The notes under the pieces are model-generated. The model had not been told where the DNA came from, did no database searches, and was given only the letters and a program-made list of their open reading frames with translations. From the NCBI GenBank assembly GCA_947258805.1, contig CAMYJV010000050.1, forward strand, positions 1 through 25,525: a DNA stretch of 25,525 bases, written 5' to 3'. This DNA is from an uncultured Gammaproteobacteria bacterium. GTDB lineage: Bacteria > Pseudomonadota > Gammaproteobacteria > GCA-2729495. The translations under genes and the position numbers were made by a program. Position 1 is the stretch's first letter; the number at the start of each line of letters is the position of its first letter. Of this stretch, positions 15,559 through 23,590 are shown one piece after another.

Positions 15559-16533
15559 GTGGACCGGACAGAGCGTTTCTACAAGATTCATCGCCTGCTG
15601 ACACAGCGCCGCTTCGTCAGTCGGGACGATTTCCTGGACGAACTCGGTGTGTCGCGTGCCACTTTCAAACGCGACCTCGAGTACCTGCGCGACCGCTTCA
15701 ACATGCCCATCGTTTGGGATCGGGACCAGGGCGCATACCGGCTGGATGAAAATGCGCCGCAGGCCCACCTGTTTCAGCTGCCCGGGCTCTGGTTCAGTGC
15801 GGAAGAAGTGCACGCGCTGCTCACGATGGAACACCTGCTGGAGCGCTTGCAGCCCGGCCTGCTCGGTGCTCAGGTGCGGCCGCTGCGAGAGCGCATTCGC
15901 CGCATTCTCGACAGCGGCGATTTCAGCGCCGAAGATCTCACGCGCCGCATCCGGATCTTGCAGATGGGTGTCAGGCCCGTCGAACCGGAGAGCTTCCAGG
16001 CGATTTCTTCCGCGCTGTTGTCGCGCCGGCGTTTGCGTATCGAGCATTTCCGCCGGGCAGCGAACGAAACGCTGACCCGCGACGTATCGCCCCAACGCCT
16101 GGTGTTTTACCGCGACAACTGGTACCTGGACGCGTGGTGCCACCTGCGCAAGGGTCTGCGCACTTTTTCCGTAGACGCCATCGGCAACGCGGTGGCGCTG
16201 GGCAAGCGGGCCCGCGAAATCAAGGACGAAACGCTGGACGAGCACCTCGGTGCCGGTTTCGGCATTTTTTCCGGCCGAGCTTCCCACACGGCGGTGCTGC
16301 GTTTTTCACCGCTGCGTGCCCGCTGGGTATCGAGGGAAGTCTGGCATCCGGAGCAGGATGGCCAGTACGAACTGGATGGCGCCTACGTGCTGAAGGTGCC
16401 TTACTCCGATTCGCGCGAATTGATCATGGATATCCTGAAGTACGGACCCGACGTGCAGGTGCTGGCGCCGGCGGTGCTGCGCGAACAGGTGCGCTTGCAG
16501 CTGGACCAGGTGCGCAAACTCTATCGCGACTGA
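15559..16533 (+). CDS. HTH/WYL-domain transcriptional regulator (YafY-type)
   Basis: A 324-residue regulator. Residues 5-48 form a winged helix-turn-helix (RFVSRDDFLDELGVSRATFK), followed by a helical linker and the WYL domain with the signature residues WYL at 188-190 in FYRDNWYLDAWCHL and RTFSVDAI. The C-terminal WCX-type part ends ELIMDILKYGPDVQVLAPAVLREQV. WYL domains sense nucleotides or nucleic acids and control stress, repair or defence genes. GTG 15559 was chosen because GGGGA lies about 7 bases upstream. It is close behind the EVE gene on the same strand, a plausible pair for nucleic-acid-related functions; its targets are not visible here. Confidence 0.9.
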   Translation: MDRTERFYKIHRLLTQRRFVSRDDFLDELGVSRATFKRDLEYLRDRFNMPIVWDRDQGAYRLDENAPQAHLFQLPGLWFSAEEVHALLTMEHLLERLQPGLLGAQVRPLRERIRRILDSGDFSAEDLTRRIRILQMGVRPVEPESFQAISSALLSRRRLRIEHFRRAANETLTRDVSPQRLVFYRDNWYLDAWCHLRKGLRTFSVDAIGNAVALGKRAREIKDETLDEHLGAGFGIFSGRASHTAVLRFSPLRARWVSREVWHPEQDGQYELDGAYVLKVPYSDSRELIMDILKYGPDVQVLAPAVLREQVRLQLDQVRKLYRD

Positions 16534-16544
16534 AGGTCTTGGTA

Positions 16545-16778
16545 TCAGGCGGGTTTGGTGACCAGGAACTTGTCGAAGCCGTGCTCGCGGAGCAGGCTCG
16601 CCCCCAACTCCCGGTCTTCATCCAGGACCTCGATGTAGTATCCCTGGTCGGCGCCGGCGATCGCCACGTGGCCGCCATAGGCGAGATCCAGCACCCGCAC
16701 GCCTTCGCTTTCGAGCAGCGACTTCATCACGGCGAAGGTGCCGGCGTCGAAGACAAATGCGAGTCGTTGAACGGCCAT
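16545..16778 (-). CDS. Small DUF2007-like protein
   Basis: A 77-residue soluble protein from ATG 16778: MAVQRLAFVFDAGTFAVMKS, LLESEGVRVLDLAYGGHVAI, then YYIEVLDEDRELGASLLREH. The pattern of a helix after the first strand, LLESEGV, then a strand and a helix with EDRELGASLL matches the DUF2007 putative signal-transducing fold, although the assignment is by pattern only. The frame is open further upstream to 16991, but that extension is Arg/Pro-rich and looks non-coding. It is convergent with the WYL gene, 11 bases apart, with no room for separate terminators. No strong ribosome site. Confidence 0.65.
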   Translation of the reverse strand: MAVQRLAFVFDAGTFAVMKSLLESEGVRVLDLAYGGHVAIAGADQGYYIEVLDEDRELGASLLREHGFDKFLVTKPA

Positions 16779-16927
16779 CGATGAACCTGGGTCACTACGA
16801 AGAGGCGAATGATAGCGCGGGACGCGGTGCCGAAAAGAAGGCATGGGGCACAATATTCCCGCCGGACAACGGCGACGGATTGCAGCGGCCCGATGCGGCT
16901 TGCTCTGGCACCCGCCTCGCGGCTCAG

Positions 16928-17131
16928 TCAGTCGCTGGTCCGCGACCGCCGATAGTCGATCACTACCAGTATTCCGAACTGCAATATGCACAGGCTACCC
17001 AGGCCAAGGCTCGTCGCGACACGCACCCCGTCGGTATCCGTCGCCCCGCGCCACAGCAGGTAGATGCCCGCGGTGAAGAAGGCGAGACGGTAAGCCAGGC
17101 TGCCGGCGCGGCGAATGATTGCTGAGATCAT
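16928..17131 (-). CDS. Small membrane protein with two predicted TM helices
   Basis: A 67-residue open frame from ATG 17131: MISAIIRRAGSLAYRLAFFT, then AGIYLLWRGATDTDG, then LGLGSLCILQFGILVVIDYR. Two hydrophobic segments (about 13-28 and 39-59) flanked by Arg suggest a small inner-membrane protein with both ends in the cytoplasm. No family recognised and no clear ribosome site. It shares an intergenic region with the MFS gene, from which it diverges. The 149 bases between it and the DUF2007-like gene hold nothing I can support. Confidence 0.5.
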   Translation of the reverse strand: MISAIIRRAGSLAYRLAFFTAGIYLLWRGATDTDGVRVATSLGLGSLCILQFGILVVIDYRRSRTSD

Positions 17132-17176
17132 GCTGGGGCAAGGTTAACGCTTTGGCTGACAAAGGTTTCGCCGCTT

Positions 17177-17200
17177 CACCTCAGGTGGATCTGCTATAGT
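17177..17200 (+). promoter_or_regulatory. Candidate promoter and palindrome upstream of the MFS gene
   Basis: An extended -10 element, TGCTATAGT (TATAGT at 17195-17200), lies 75 bases before the MFS start. Immediately upstream is the palindrome CACCT-C-AGGTG (17177-17187), placed where it would cover the -35 region. The same palindrome core occurs at 23102-23112. It may be an operator; no -35 consensus is evident. Confidence 0.45.
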
Positions 17201-17275
17201 CGCGCCCCCGCGGCCGGTCGCACCTGCCGCCGTCGCCTGGTGCGGCTTCTCCTGATCTTTCGCTGGCCCGTTAAC

Positions 17276-18499
17276 ATGATCGACGCATCCCGTGCCCGGC
17301 TGATCCTGCTGTTTGGCCTCGTGACCTACGGCATGGGCCAGTCCCTGCTCTACGTCATCTTCGGCCCACTGGCCCGTGAAATCGGCCTCGCGGAATGGCA
17401 GTTCGGGGTACTGATCGCCGCGTCGAACGTTGCCATTGTGATCTGTTCGCCACTGTGGGGTCGCGCCAGCGAGTCCGTGGGGCGCAAGCCGGTCTACCTG
17501 CTGGGGATGGCGGGGTTTGCGGTGGGTTACGCCGGATTGGCCTTCGGCATCCAGGCGGGGCTATGGGGCTGGGTCGCACCGATGCCCCTGTTCCTGATCC
17601 TGCTCGGCGCGCGGCTGGTCTATGGCGTGATGGCCGCTGCCATTCAGCCCGCTGCAACGGCTTATGTCGCCGATACGACCGATGCCGCCGGCCGCGGACA
17701 GGGCATGGCATTGATCGCCGCATCGGGTGGTATCGGCACCGTCATTGGCCCGGCTTTCGGCGGCCTGCTCGCGCGCTTCGGCGCCGTGGTGCCCATGTAC
17801 GCGGCCGCCGGGCTGGCCCTCGTCGCCATGGCCGTGACCGTGGCCACGCTCGCTGAACCACCGCGTCATGTGCACATTGAAAAAGCCGCCCGGCTGCGCG
17901 TGGGCGACCGCCGGGTGTTTCCGTACCTGCTTGGCTGGTTCGTGGTGTTCATGGTCTTTACCGGCGTGCAGGTGGTCACGCCGTTTGTCATTGAAGACCG
18001 CTTCGGCGTGTCTGGTCGCGAGGCCGTCACGCAGGTGGCGATGTTCGCCTTGCTGTCCATGGCCCTGGTCACCCTGGTGGTGCAGATCGTCGTGATGCAG
18101 GTCTGGAAGCTCAGTCCGCGTTTCCTGTTGCGCTACTCGTTTTTTCTGTTCGCCGCGTCGCTTGTCCTGCTGGTTCTGGCCGGCGAACTCTGGCAACTCT
18201 ACGCGGTGTTTGCGCTGATGGGCCTGTCCGTCGCAATGGCCACGCCGGGGCTGAACGCGGCGGCCAGTCTCAACGTAGAGCCGAACGAGCAGGGTGCGGT
18301 GGCCGGGCTGCTGGCCGCGGCACCCGCCTTCGGTATGATCTTCGGCCCGGCCATTGGTGGTGCGATCTACAACCTGTCGCCGGCGACGCCGATGCTGGGC
18401 GGGGCGGTGCTCTGTGCCGCCCTGGGTTGTTACTTCCTGTTTATCGAGATTCCCGACCCGCAGTCGGCGGCGCCGGCCAGTTCCCCGGTATCGAGCTGA
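17276..18499 (+). CDS. Major facilitator superfamily transporter
   Basis: A 407-residue transporter with about 12 hydrophobic segments. The first is ARLILLFGLVTYGMGQSL; the loop after TM2 reads GRASESVGRKPV, the MFS motif A region, and TM5 contains GGIGTVIGPAFGGLLARFG, the antiporter-type motif C that suggests drug/proton antiport. ATG 17276 was taken as start because the protein begins just before TM1; GTG 17240 is also in frame. It is convergent with the racemase-like gene, 63 bases apart with no obvious terminator. Substrate unknown; the closest general type is the DHA (tetracycline/multidrug) group. Confidence 0.9.
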   Translation: MIDASRARLILLFGLVTYGMGQSLLYVIFGPLAREIGLAEWQFGVLIAASNVAIVICSPLWGRASESVGRKPVYLLGMAGFAVGYAGLAFGIQAGLWGWVAPMPLFLILLGARLVYGVMAAAIQPAATAYVADTTDAAGRGQGMALIAASGGIGTVIGPAFGGLLARFGAVVPMYAAAGLALVAMAVTVATLAEPPRHVHIEKAARLRVGDRRVFPYLLGWFVVFMVFTGVQVVTPFVIEDRFGVSGREAVTQVAMFALLSMALVTLVVQIVVMQVWKLSPRFLLRYSFFLFAASLVLLVLAGELWQLYAVFALMGLSVAMATPGLNAAASLNVEPNEQGAVAGLLAAAPAFGMIFGPAIGGAIYNLSPATPMLGGAVLCAALGCYFLFIEIPDPQSAAPASSPVSS

Positions 18500-18562
18500 A
18501 ACACACACGTCGTCGTGCGGCAGGCAGATGTGCGGCCTCGCCCGACCGGCCAGCCGTGTTGC

Positions 18563-19315
18563 TTACAGCGAATCGACGTGTGCGGCCCAGGTCCCCGGGT
18601 GCGTGGCAGCGGACCCGTCCAGGCCGATGGTGTCGAACAGGCTGGCAGCCAGGCACAGGTTGGAGGACACAGCCGGCAGGCCGGTATCTGCCTGCGCGGT
18701 GAGAATCGCACGCAACGACGGCATCCCGGTGCCGCTGAACAACACCGCGTCCACCCCTGCCAGATCCAGCGTTTCGAGGACCTCCAGCGCTTGCTGGCTG
18801 CCCAGTTCATAAATCCGGTGTAGGTTTTCGCTGGGCAGCTGCGCATGGCCGACCACCCGCACCTGGAAACCGCGGTCGGTCCAGTACTCCACGCCAGGGT
18901 TCAGCAGCCACTCCGGGTAAGGTGCGACGATCGCAATCTTTGCCGCGTCCAATGCCCTGAGCCGCGCTTCAATGGCCGCCGCCGCGGTCACCACCGGGTA
19001 GCCAAAACGGTCCTGCAGGCGGGCCACGAGTTGGCGTTCTTCTGCGTACCCGTGCAGGTAGGTGGAGCCGGTGCACGCGAAACCAAAGGCGTCCAGCGTC
19101 AGTGAGTCGTAGCGTTCGAGGGTCTGCGCAAGGTCAGCGATATAAGAGAGCAGCCGGCGCCTCGGGTCGGGATCCAGGCACACCAGCCGCGCGGTCACGA
19201 GCCCGACGCCCGCTGGCCGCAGGGCCAGCATTTCCGCTTCCACGGTGGGGTTGGCCTGCGGTGTGCCGATGCCTAGCAGGCCTTTCGCCGCGTATTCGGT
19301 GGGCCGGATGCTCAC
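18563..19315 (-). CDS. Asp/Glu racemase-superfamily protein (maleate isomerase/arylmalonate decarboxylase-like)
   Basis: A 250-residue protein. The N-terminal part GLLGIGTPQANPTVEAEMLA is typical of the maleate isomerase/arylmalonate decarboxylase group; the first active-site Cys is in FGFACTGSTYL (Cys81). At the second active-site position the family usually has SCTG, but here the strand reads VLFSGTGMPS, so Gly195 replaces the Cys; another Cys (221, SSNLCLAA) is nearby in sequence. Decarboxylase-type members work with a single Cys, so loss of isomerase activity with retained function is possible. The GTG start overlaps the stop of the upstream hydrolase gene by 4 bases (GTGA), giving translational coupling and implying a shared pathway on a small carboxylic acid or ester. 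Confidence 0.85.
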   Translation of the reverse strand: MSIRPTEYAAKGLLGIGTPQANPTVEAEMLALRPAGVGLVTARLVCLDPDPRRRLLSYIADLAQTLERYDSLTLDAFGFACTGSTYLHGYAEERQLVARLQDRFGYPVVTAAAAIEARLRALDAAKIAIVAPYPEWLLNPGVEYWTDRGFQVRVVGHAQLPSENLHRIYELGSQQALEVLETLDLAGVDAVLFSGTGMPSLRAILTAQADTGLPAVSSNLCLAASLFDTIGLDGSAATHPGTWAAHVDSL

Positions 19316-20262
19316 CCGGAAGTCAGGAAGCCCTTCATTTCGACCAGGCCGGCCGCCACCGCGTCGGCGCCTTCCTCGTGCACGTAGTGCCCCACACCCG
19401 GCACCTTCAGCGTGCGGTCGTTGGGCAGTCCGGCTTCCAGGCGCGCGAGTTCTTCCGGCGTCTTGCGACGATCCAGTTCGCCCCAGACGATGACCGTCGG
19501 CAGGCGCGCCTCGGCCAGCAGCGGCTCCTCGTCCGGCGCTTCGTACTGGCCCATCATCGTGGTCATGCCTGCCAGGTAGCCCTCGCTCTGCGACGCGCGT
19601 TGCAGGTTGTCCATCACCTCATCGGTGATGATGTCGGGGTTGATGAACGAACCCTTGATCATGCTTTCGCGGAAATCGCGCTTGCCGAGCTGCTTGGCGA
19701 GAAGACGCTGCATCGGGAAGAAGTAATACTGCGAAATGGCCGGCACGCCCGAATTGATTATTCCCGGGTTCATCAACACCAGGCCGCGCACTTCCGGTTC
19801 GCTGACGGCAACCCGCAGTGCAATGGAGCCGCCCAGCGAATGGCCGCCCACGATTACGTCATCGAGTCCCAGCGCGCGAATGAAATCGCCCATCACGCGT
19901 GCCTGGTTCGCGTTCCGGTAGTCGAAGTCCGCCGGTTTGGCCGACAGGCCGAAGCCCGGCATGTCGACCGCAATCACCTGGTAGTCGTCGGCCAGCAGTG
20001 GCGCCACCAGCCGGAAAGACTGCAGCGAGTTGCCGAAGCCGTGAATCAGCAAGAGCGTTGGCCGGTCCGGCCCCGCTTGCCCGTATTCCCGGTAGCGCAG
20101 CTCCAGGCCATCGACCGTGACGAACCGATCGTCCGGGCCGGCCAGTTGCCTGGCCGGTGCTTCCTCGACGCCGGACGGCCAGTACGCGAGCACCAGGAGT
20201 GCCACCCAAGCCACAGCGAGAAAGCCCACGAAACCGATGCCAATTCTGCGCAGTATTTTCAT
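19312..20262 (-). CDS. Membrane-anchored alpha/beta hydrolase
   Basis: A 316-residue hydrolase with an N-terminal TM anchor (residues about 7-27). The active site is complete: oxyanion loop HGFGNS (74-79), nucleophile elbow GGHSLGG (Ser142), acid Asp264 in WGELD and His292 in GVGHYVHEE. ATG 20262 has an excellent ribosome site (CAGGAGACC, 5 bases away); an upstream ATG at 20304 is less likely. It is the first gene of a two-gene operon with the racemase-like gene. Compared with the hydrolase at 842-1816 the overall layout is the same, but here the triad is intact. Substrate unknown; an esterase or C-C hydrolase acting near the membrane is likely. Confidence 0.92.
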   Translation of the reverse strand: MKILRRIGIGFVGFLAVAWVALLVLAYWPSGVEEAPARQLAGPDDRFVTVDGLELRYREYGQAGPDRPTLLLIHGFGNSLQSFRLVAPLLADDYQVIAVDMPGFGLSAKPADFDYRNANQARVMGDFIRALGLDDVIVGGHSLGGSIALRVAVSEPEVRGLVLMNPGIINSGVPAISQYYFFPMQRLLAKQLGKRDFRESMIKGSFINPDIITDEVMDNLQRASQSEGYLAGMTTMMGQYEAPDEEPLLAEARLPTVIVWGELDRRKTPEELARLEAGLPNDRTLKVPGVGHYVHEEGADAVAAGLVEMKGFLTSG

Positions 20263-20337
20263 TGATAGGTCTCCTGCGAGAATTCTAGCCTGATCAGCGA
20301 GCATTGCCCGCGTCGGCTCATTTCATCACCTCTCTAT

Positions 20338-20404
20338 GGTGGGAGCGGCTTCAGCCGCGACAAACCGCTAGCTAGATCTGATCGCGGCTGAAGCCGCTCC
20401 TACC
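20338..20404. repeat. Inverted pair of REP-like palindromes (REPIN-like)
   Basis: Two arms, 20338-20360 and 20382-20404, are reverse complements over 23 bases with a single G-T pair, separated by 21 bases. Each arm itself contains the hairpin GCGGCTTCAGCCGC. The arm core GGAGCGGCTTCAGCCGCGA resembles REP elements of Pseudomonas and Xanthomonadales. It lies in the 248-base divergent intergenic region between the hydrolase operon and the DUF1800 gene. No RAYT transposase gene is in the window. Confidence 0.88.
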
Positions 20405-20510
20405 GCAGAAGGGTAGTTCCACGGTGAATGCGGCCAGGGCCAGAGTACAGTTGTTATGTCCAGCTGCAGCGACTCGTCAACCCTGGGAGCACGGCCGCGT
20501 TATTCTTCTC

Positions 20511-21905
20511 ATGGCTGCGAGAACCGACAACGCAATCGCCGTGAACCGCTTCGGCCTGGGTGCGCGGCCAGGCCAAATTATGGCCCCCGGGGATGACCCG
20601 CGGGGCTGGCTGCTGGCGCAGATAAGCCGGCCGCAGCCGCTGCCTGCCGCAGTGCAGGCCCTGCCGCCCTCCGCCGAAGTGCTCGCAGAGTTTCAGGCCG
20701 TTCGCCAGCAGATGCGCCAGGCTCGCCGGGACGCGAAGACCAAAGATCCGGTGCGGCAGGTGCGCAACATCCTGGGCCCGGCCTACCGCGCGCAGGTAAT
20801 GGCCCGCTATGCGGCGGCAGCGAAGACAGACACCCCCTTCTACGAGCGGCTGGTGCACTTCTGGACCAACCACTTCGCGGTCTCTGCCGACAAACCGCCG
20901 GTGACCGCACTGGCCGGCGGTCTCGAAAACGAGGCGATCCGGCCTCACGTGACGGGCAACTTCGCCGATATGCTGCTTGGCGTTGAACAGCATCCCGCGA
21001 TGCTGCTGTATCTCGACAACCAGGCTTCCATCGGCCCGAATTCGACGGCGGCCAAACGAGCTGTGCGCCTCCGGCGCACACAGCGCAAACTCGACATCAA
21101 CGAAAATCTCGGCCGCGAAATTCTCGAACTGCACACGCTCGGCGTTGGCGGCGGCTACACGCAGCAGGATGTTATGAGTCTCGCGAAAATTCTGACCGGC
21201 TGGTCCGTGGGTGGCGGACAAGGGCCGTTGCGGGAAGGCGCGCCCGGCGAATTCCAGTTTCGCGCAAAGATCCACGAACCCGGAGCGCAGACCGTACTCG
21301 ACAAGCCTTACCCGCAGCAGGGCCTCGAGCAGGGGCGGGCCGTGTTGCGCGAGCTGGCCGTGCAACCGGCCACGGCGCGTTTCCTGGCCACCAAGTTGGT
21401 GCGCCATTTCGTTGCCGACGAGCCGCCCGCCGCAGCCGTCGATCGCGTGGCAGCGGCCTACCTGCAAAGCGGCGGTGAACTGCAGGCAAGCTACGCGGCG
21501 TTGATAAATTCGCCGGAAGCCTGGGCCGAGCCGCTGGCCAAGCTGAAAACGCCCCACGATTACCTGGTGTCAGCGGTGCGGGCCCTTGAGGTCCAGCCCA
21601 AGGGTGAGCGCGAGGTGGTCGGTTCGCTGATGCTGATGGGCCAGCCTGCCTACCGGCCCGGCTCGCCGGCGGGGTGGCCCGATACAGCGGCCGACTGGGA
21701 CGGTGCCGACGGGTTGATGAAACGCATCGAATGGGCAGGCGCGGTCGGCCGCCGCGCGGGTGCCAGCGTAGACCCGGTGCAACGTGGCGACGCAGTGCTC
21801 GGGCCGGTATTCAGTGACTACAGCCGCACGTGGATCAGTCGCGCCGAGAGCCGCACGCAGGGGCTGACCCTGCTCCTCGCCAGTCCCGAGTTTCTGCGGA
21901 GGTAA
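20511..21905 (+). CDS. DUF1800 domain protein
   Basis: A 464-residue protein of the DUF1800 family: it begins NAIAVNRFGLGARPGQ, has FYERLVHFWTNHFAVS in the middle and the family hallmark NENLGREILELHTLGVGGGY followed by TQQDV. Function of the family is unknown; it is almost always encoded next to a DUF1501 protein, as here, and the pair is thought to act in the cell envelope. I use ATG 20511, directly before the conserved start; GTG 20424 is also in frame. I see no signal peptide at either start. The stop is 5 bases before the DUF1501 start, so the two are co-transcribed. Confidence 0.9.
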   Translation: MAARTDNAIAVNRFGLGARPGQIMAPGDDPRGWLLAQISRPQPLPAAVQALPPSAEVLAEFQAVRQQMRQARRDAKTKDPVRQVRNILGPAYRAQVMARYAAAAKTDTPFYERLVHFWTNHFAVSADKPPVTALAGGLENEAIRPHVTGNFADMLLGVEQHPAMLLYLDNQASIGPNSTAAKRAVRLRRTQRKLDINENLGREILELHTLGVGGGYTQQDVMSLAKILTGWSVGGGQGPLREGAPGEFQFRAKIHEPGAQTVLDKPYPQQGLEQGRAVLRELAVQPATARFLATKLVRHFVADEPPAAAVDRVAAAYLQSGGELQASYAALINSPEAWAEPLAKLKTPHDYLVSAVRALEVQPKGEREVVGSLMLMGQPAYRPGSPAGWPDTAADWDGADGLMKRIEWAGAVGRRAGASVDPVQRGDAVLGPVFSDYSRTWISRAESRTQGLTLLLASPEFLRR

Positions 21906-21910
21906 AGGCT

Positions 21911-23089
21911 ATGGATCGCCGACAATTTCTAGCCGCCGCCGGCGCTGGCGGGTTCGCCCTGGCATGCCCCGGCCTCGCGCTGGCCCGGACCGCGAGCGAT
22001 GCGCGCCTGGTCGTGGTAATTCTTCGCGGTGCCCTCGACGGCCTGGCCGCGGTGCCCGCCGTCGGCGATCCGAACTATCGGCGCCAGCGCGGCGCGCTGG
22101 CCATCGACGCGCCGGGCACCGCAGGCGGCGCACTGGCTCTGGATGACAATTTCGCGTTGCATCCGGCGTTAACCGGACTGCACGCGCGCTACCAGCAGCA
22201 GGAGTTGCTGGTATTTCACGCCGCGGCCACGCCGTACCGCGAGCGATCTCATTTCGACGGCCAGGACTGGCTCGAAGCGGGCGCCGCCCATGCGCGCGAC
22301 GGCTGGCTGAATCGCAGCCTGGCGAGCCTGCCGAACGCGTTGTCCGGTGAACGGGGTATCGCACTCGGAACCACCATGCCGCTGGCATTGCGCGGCGCTG
22401 CACCGGTAACCACGTGGGCGCCATCGCGCATGGCGGATGCCGATGAAGACACCCTGAATCGTATCGGCCTCTTGTACGCAGAGGACCCGTTACTGGCGCA
22501 ACGTTTCGGTGAAGCCCTGGCAGCTGCCGAAATTGCCGGGACCATGGGCGGTGCCGGTCCCGCGTTCGGTAAGCGCGCCTTCGAACAACTTGCCCGCGCG
22601 GCCGGCCGTTTCCTGGCTGCACCTGTCGGGCCACGGGTGGCCGTACTGGAATCCGGCGGCTGGGATTCGCACGCCAACCAGGGTGCGGCGAACGGCCAGC
22701 TGGCAAACCGGTTGCAGGGACTGGACCGGGGCCTTCAAGAACTTGCCAGCGCCCTCGAATCCGCGTGGGCCGACACCGCCGTGCTGGTGGTCACCGAGTT
22801 TGGCCGCACCGTGGCGGTGAACGGCACCAACGGCACCGATCACGGCACGGCCAGTTGCGCCTTTTTGCTCGGAGGCGCAGTCGCCGGCGGCCGGGTCGTG
22901 GCCGACTGGCCCGGCCTCGCTGGGGGCGACCTTTACCAGGGCAGGGACCTGCGGCCCACGATGGATCTGCGGCGTGTTTTCAAAGGCGTCTTGCACGATC
23001 ACCTGGGCGTTGCCCCGGCCCGTCTCGAAGACCGGGTATTTCCCGGCAGCCGCGCAGCAGCACCATTAGGGAATCTCCTTAGTTCGTAA
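21911..23089 (+). CDS. DUF1501 family protein with Tat signal
   Basis: A 392-residue protein. The N-terminus MDRRQFLAAAGAGGFALACP is a twin-arginine (Tat) export signal, with cleavage likely after ALA near residue 24, so it folds before export. The mature part has the family motifs: ARLVVVILRGALDGLAAVP, SHFDGQDWLEAG, ESGGWDSHANQG, VVTEFGRTVAVNG and GTDHGTAS. The clustered His and Asp residues (GWDSH, DHG) resemble a metal-binding alkaline-phosphatase-like site, but no activity is established for the family. The ribosome site GGAGG is 8 bases before ATG and overlaps the end of the DUF1800 gene. It works with the DUF1800 protein by genomic association. Confidence 0.92.
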   Translation: MDRRQFLAAAGAGGFALACPGLALARTASDARLVVVILRGALDGLAAVPAVGDPNYRRQRGALAIDAPGTAGGALALDDNFALHPALTGLHARYQQQELLVFHAAATPYRERSHFDGQDWLEAGAAHARDGWLNRSLASLPNALSGERGIALGTTMPLALRGAAPVTTWAPSRMADADEDTLNRIGLLYAEDPLLAQRFGEALAAAEIAGTMGGAGPAFGKRAFEQLARAAGRFLAAPVGPRVAVLESGGWDSHANQGAANGQLANRLQGLDRGLQELASALESAWADTAVLVVTEFGRTVAVNGTNGTDHGTASCAFLLGGAVAGGRVVADWPGLAGGDLYQGRDLRPTMDLRRVFKGVLHDHLGVAPARLEDRVFPGSRAAAPLGNLLSS

Positions 23090-23100
23090 CGCGGCGGTGG

Positions 23101-23113
23101 CCACCTGAGGTGG
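23101..23113. promoter_or_regulatory. Palindrome upstream of the cytochrome c gene
   Basis: CCACCT-G-AGGTGG is a perfect 6+1+6 palindrome 36 bases before the cytochrome c start. Its core CACCTNAGGTG is shared with the palindrome at 17177-17187 before the MFS gene. A regulator site is inferred from the shared core and the intergenic position. Confidence 0.4.
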
Positions 23114-23148
23114 TAGCATCGTGAACAGAGTTTTCCGGAGAGTCGCCC

Positions 23149-23553
23149 ATGCGCTGCGTATTCGTCACATTCCTGCTGTTGTTGAGTTGCTTGCTGGCCG
23201 GGCCCGCAGCGGCGCAGAGCTTTGCCGACTACTCGGGCCGCGATCTCTACATGCGCTTTTGTGCCAGTTGTCATGGTGTGACCGGCGCGGGCGATGGCCC
23301 GGTGGGCCAGGGGATGGCAGTCATGGTGCCCGACCTGACAACTCTCAGTCGTCGTTACGGTGGGCAAATTGATACGACGAGAATGCGGGAGATCATCGAC
23401 GGCCGCGCGGTAGTGGTGGCCCACGGCACCCGCACGATGCCGGTCTGGGGCTACGAGTTCTGGGTCGAAGAAGGCGCCGACATGGAGGCCGAGGCCGCCG
23501 TGCGTACCATTGTCGACCGGCTGATCGCATACCTGCGGACTCTTCAGACCTGA
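23149..23553 (+). CDS. Small exported c-type cytochrome
   Basis: A 134-residue class I cytochrome c. Residues 1-22 are a Sec signal peptide (FLLLLSCLLAGPAAA), the heme motif is CASCH (38-42), followed by GVTGAGDGPVGQGM, typical of small periplasmic cytochromes, and the distal ligand is probably Met97 in TRTMPVWGYEF. It would carry electrons in the periplasm. GGAGA lies 8 bases before ATG. It follows the DUF1501 gene by 59 bases and precedes the UbiD-type gene by 37; its electron partner is not apparent in the window. Confidence 0.93.
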   Translation: MRCVFVTFLLLLSCLLAGPAAAQSFADYSGRDLYMRFCASCHGVTGAGDGPVGQGMAVMVPDLTTLSRRYGGQIDTTRMREIIDGRAVVVAHGTRTMPVWGYEFWVEEGADMEAEAAVRTIVDRLIAYLRTLQT

Positions 23554-23590
23554 ATTCGGGTGCAGGGGGTTCCATGACGGCAAGGGCATC

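Noticed and set aside
15097..16287. Minus-strand open frame of 396 codons opposite the EVE and WYL genes
   Set aside because: It spans two recognised plus-strand genes in antisense and shows no domain.
17561..18508. Minus-strand open frame of 315 codons opposite the MFS gene
   Set aside because: It is extremely rich in Gly, His, Arg and Gln, typical of an antisense frame over a hydrophobic membrane protein gene.
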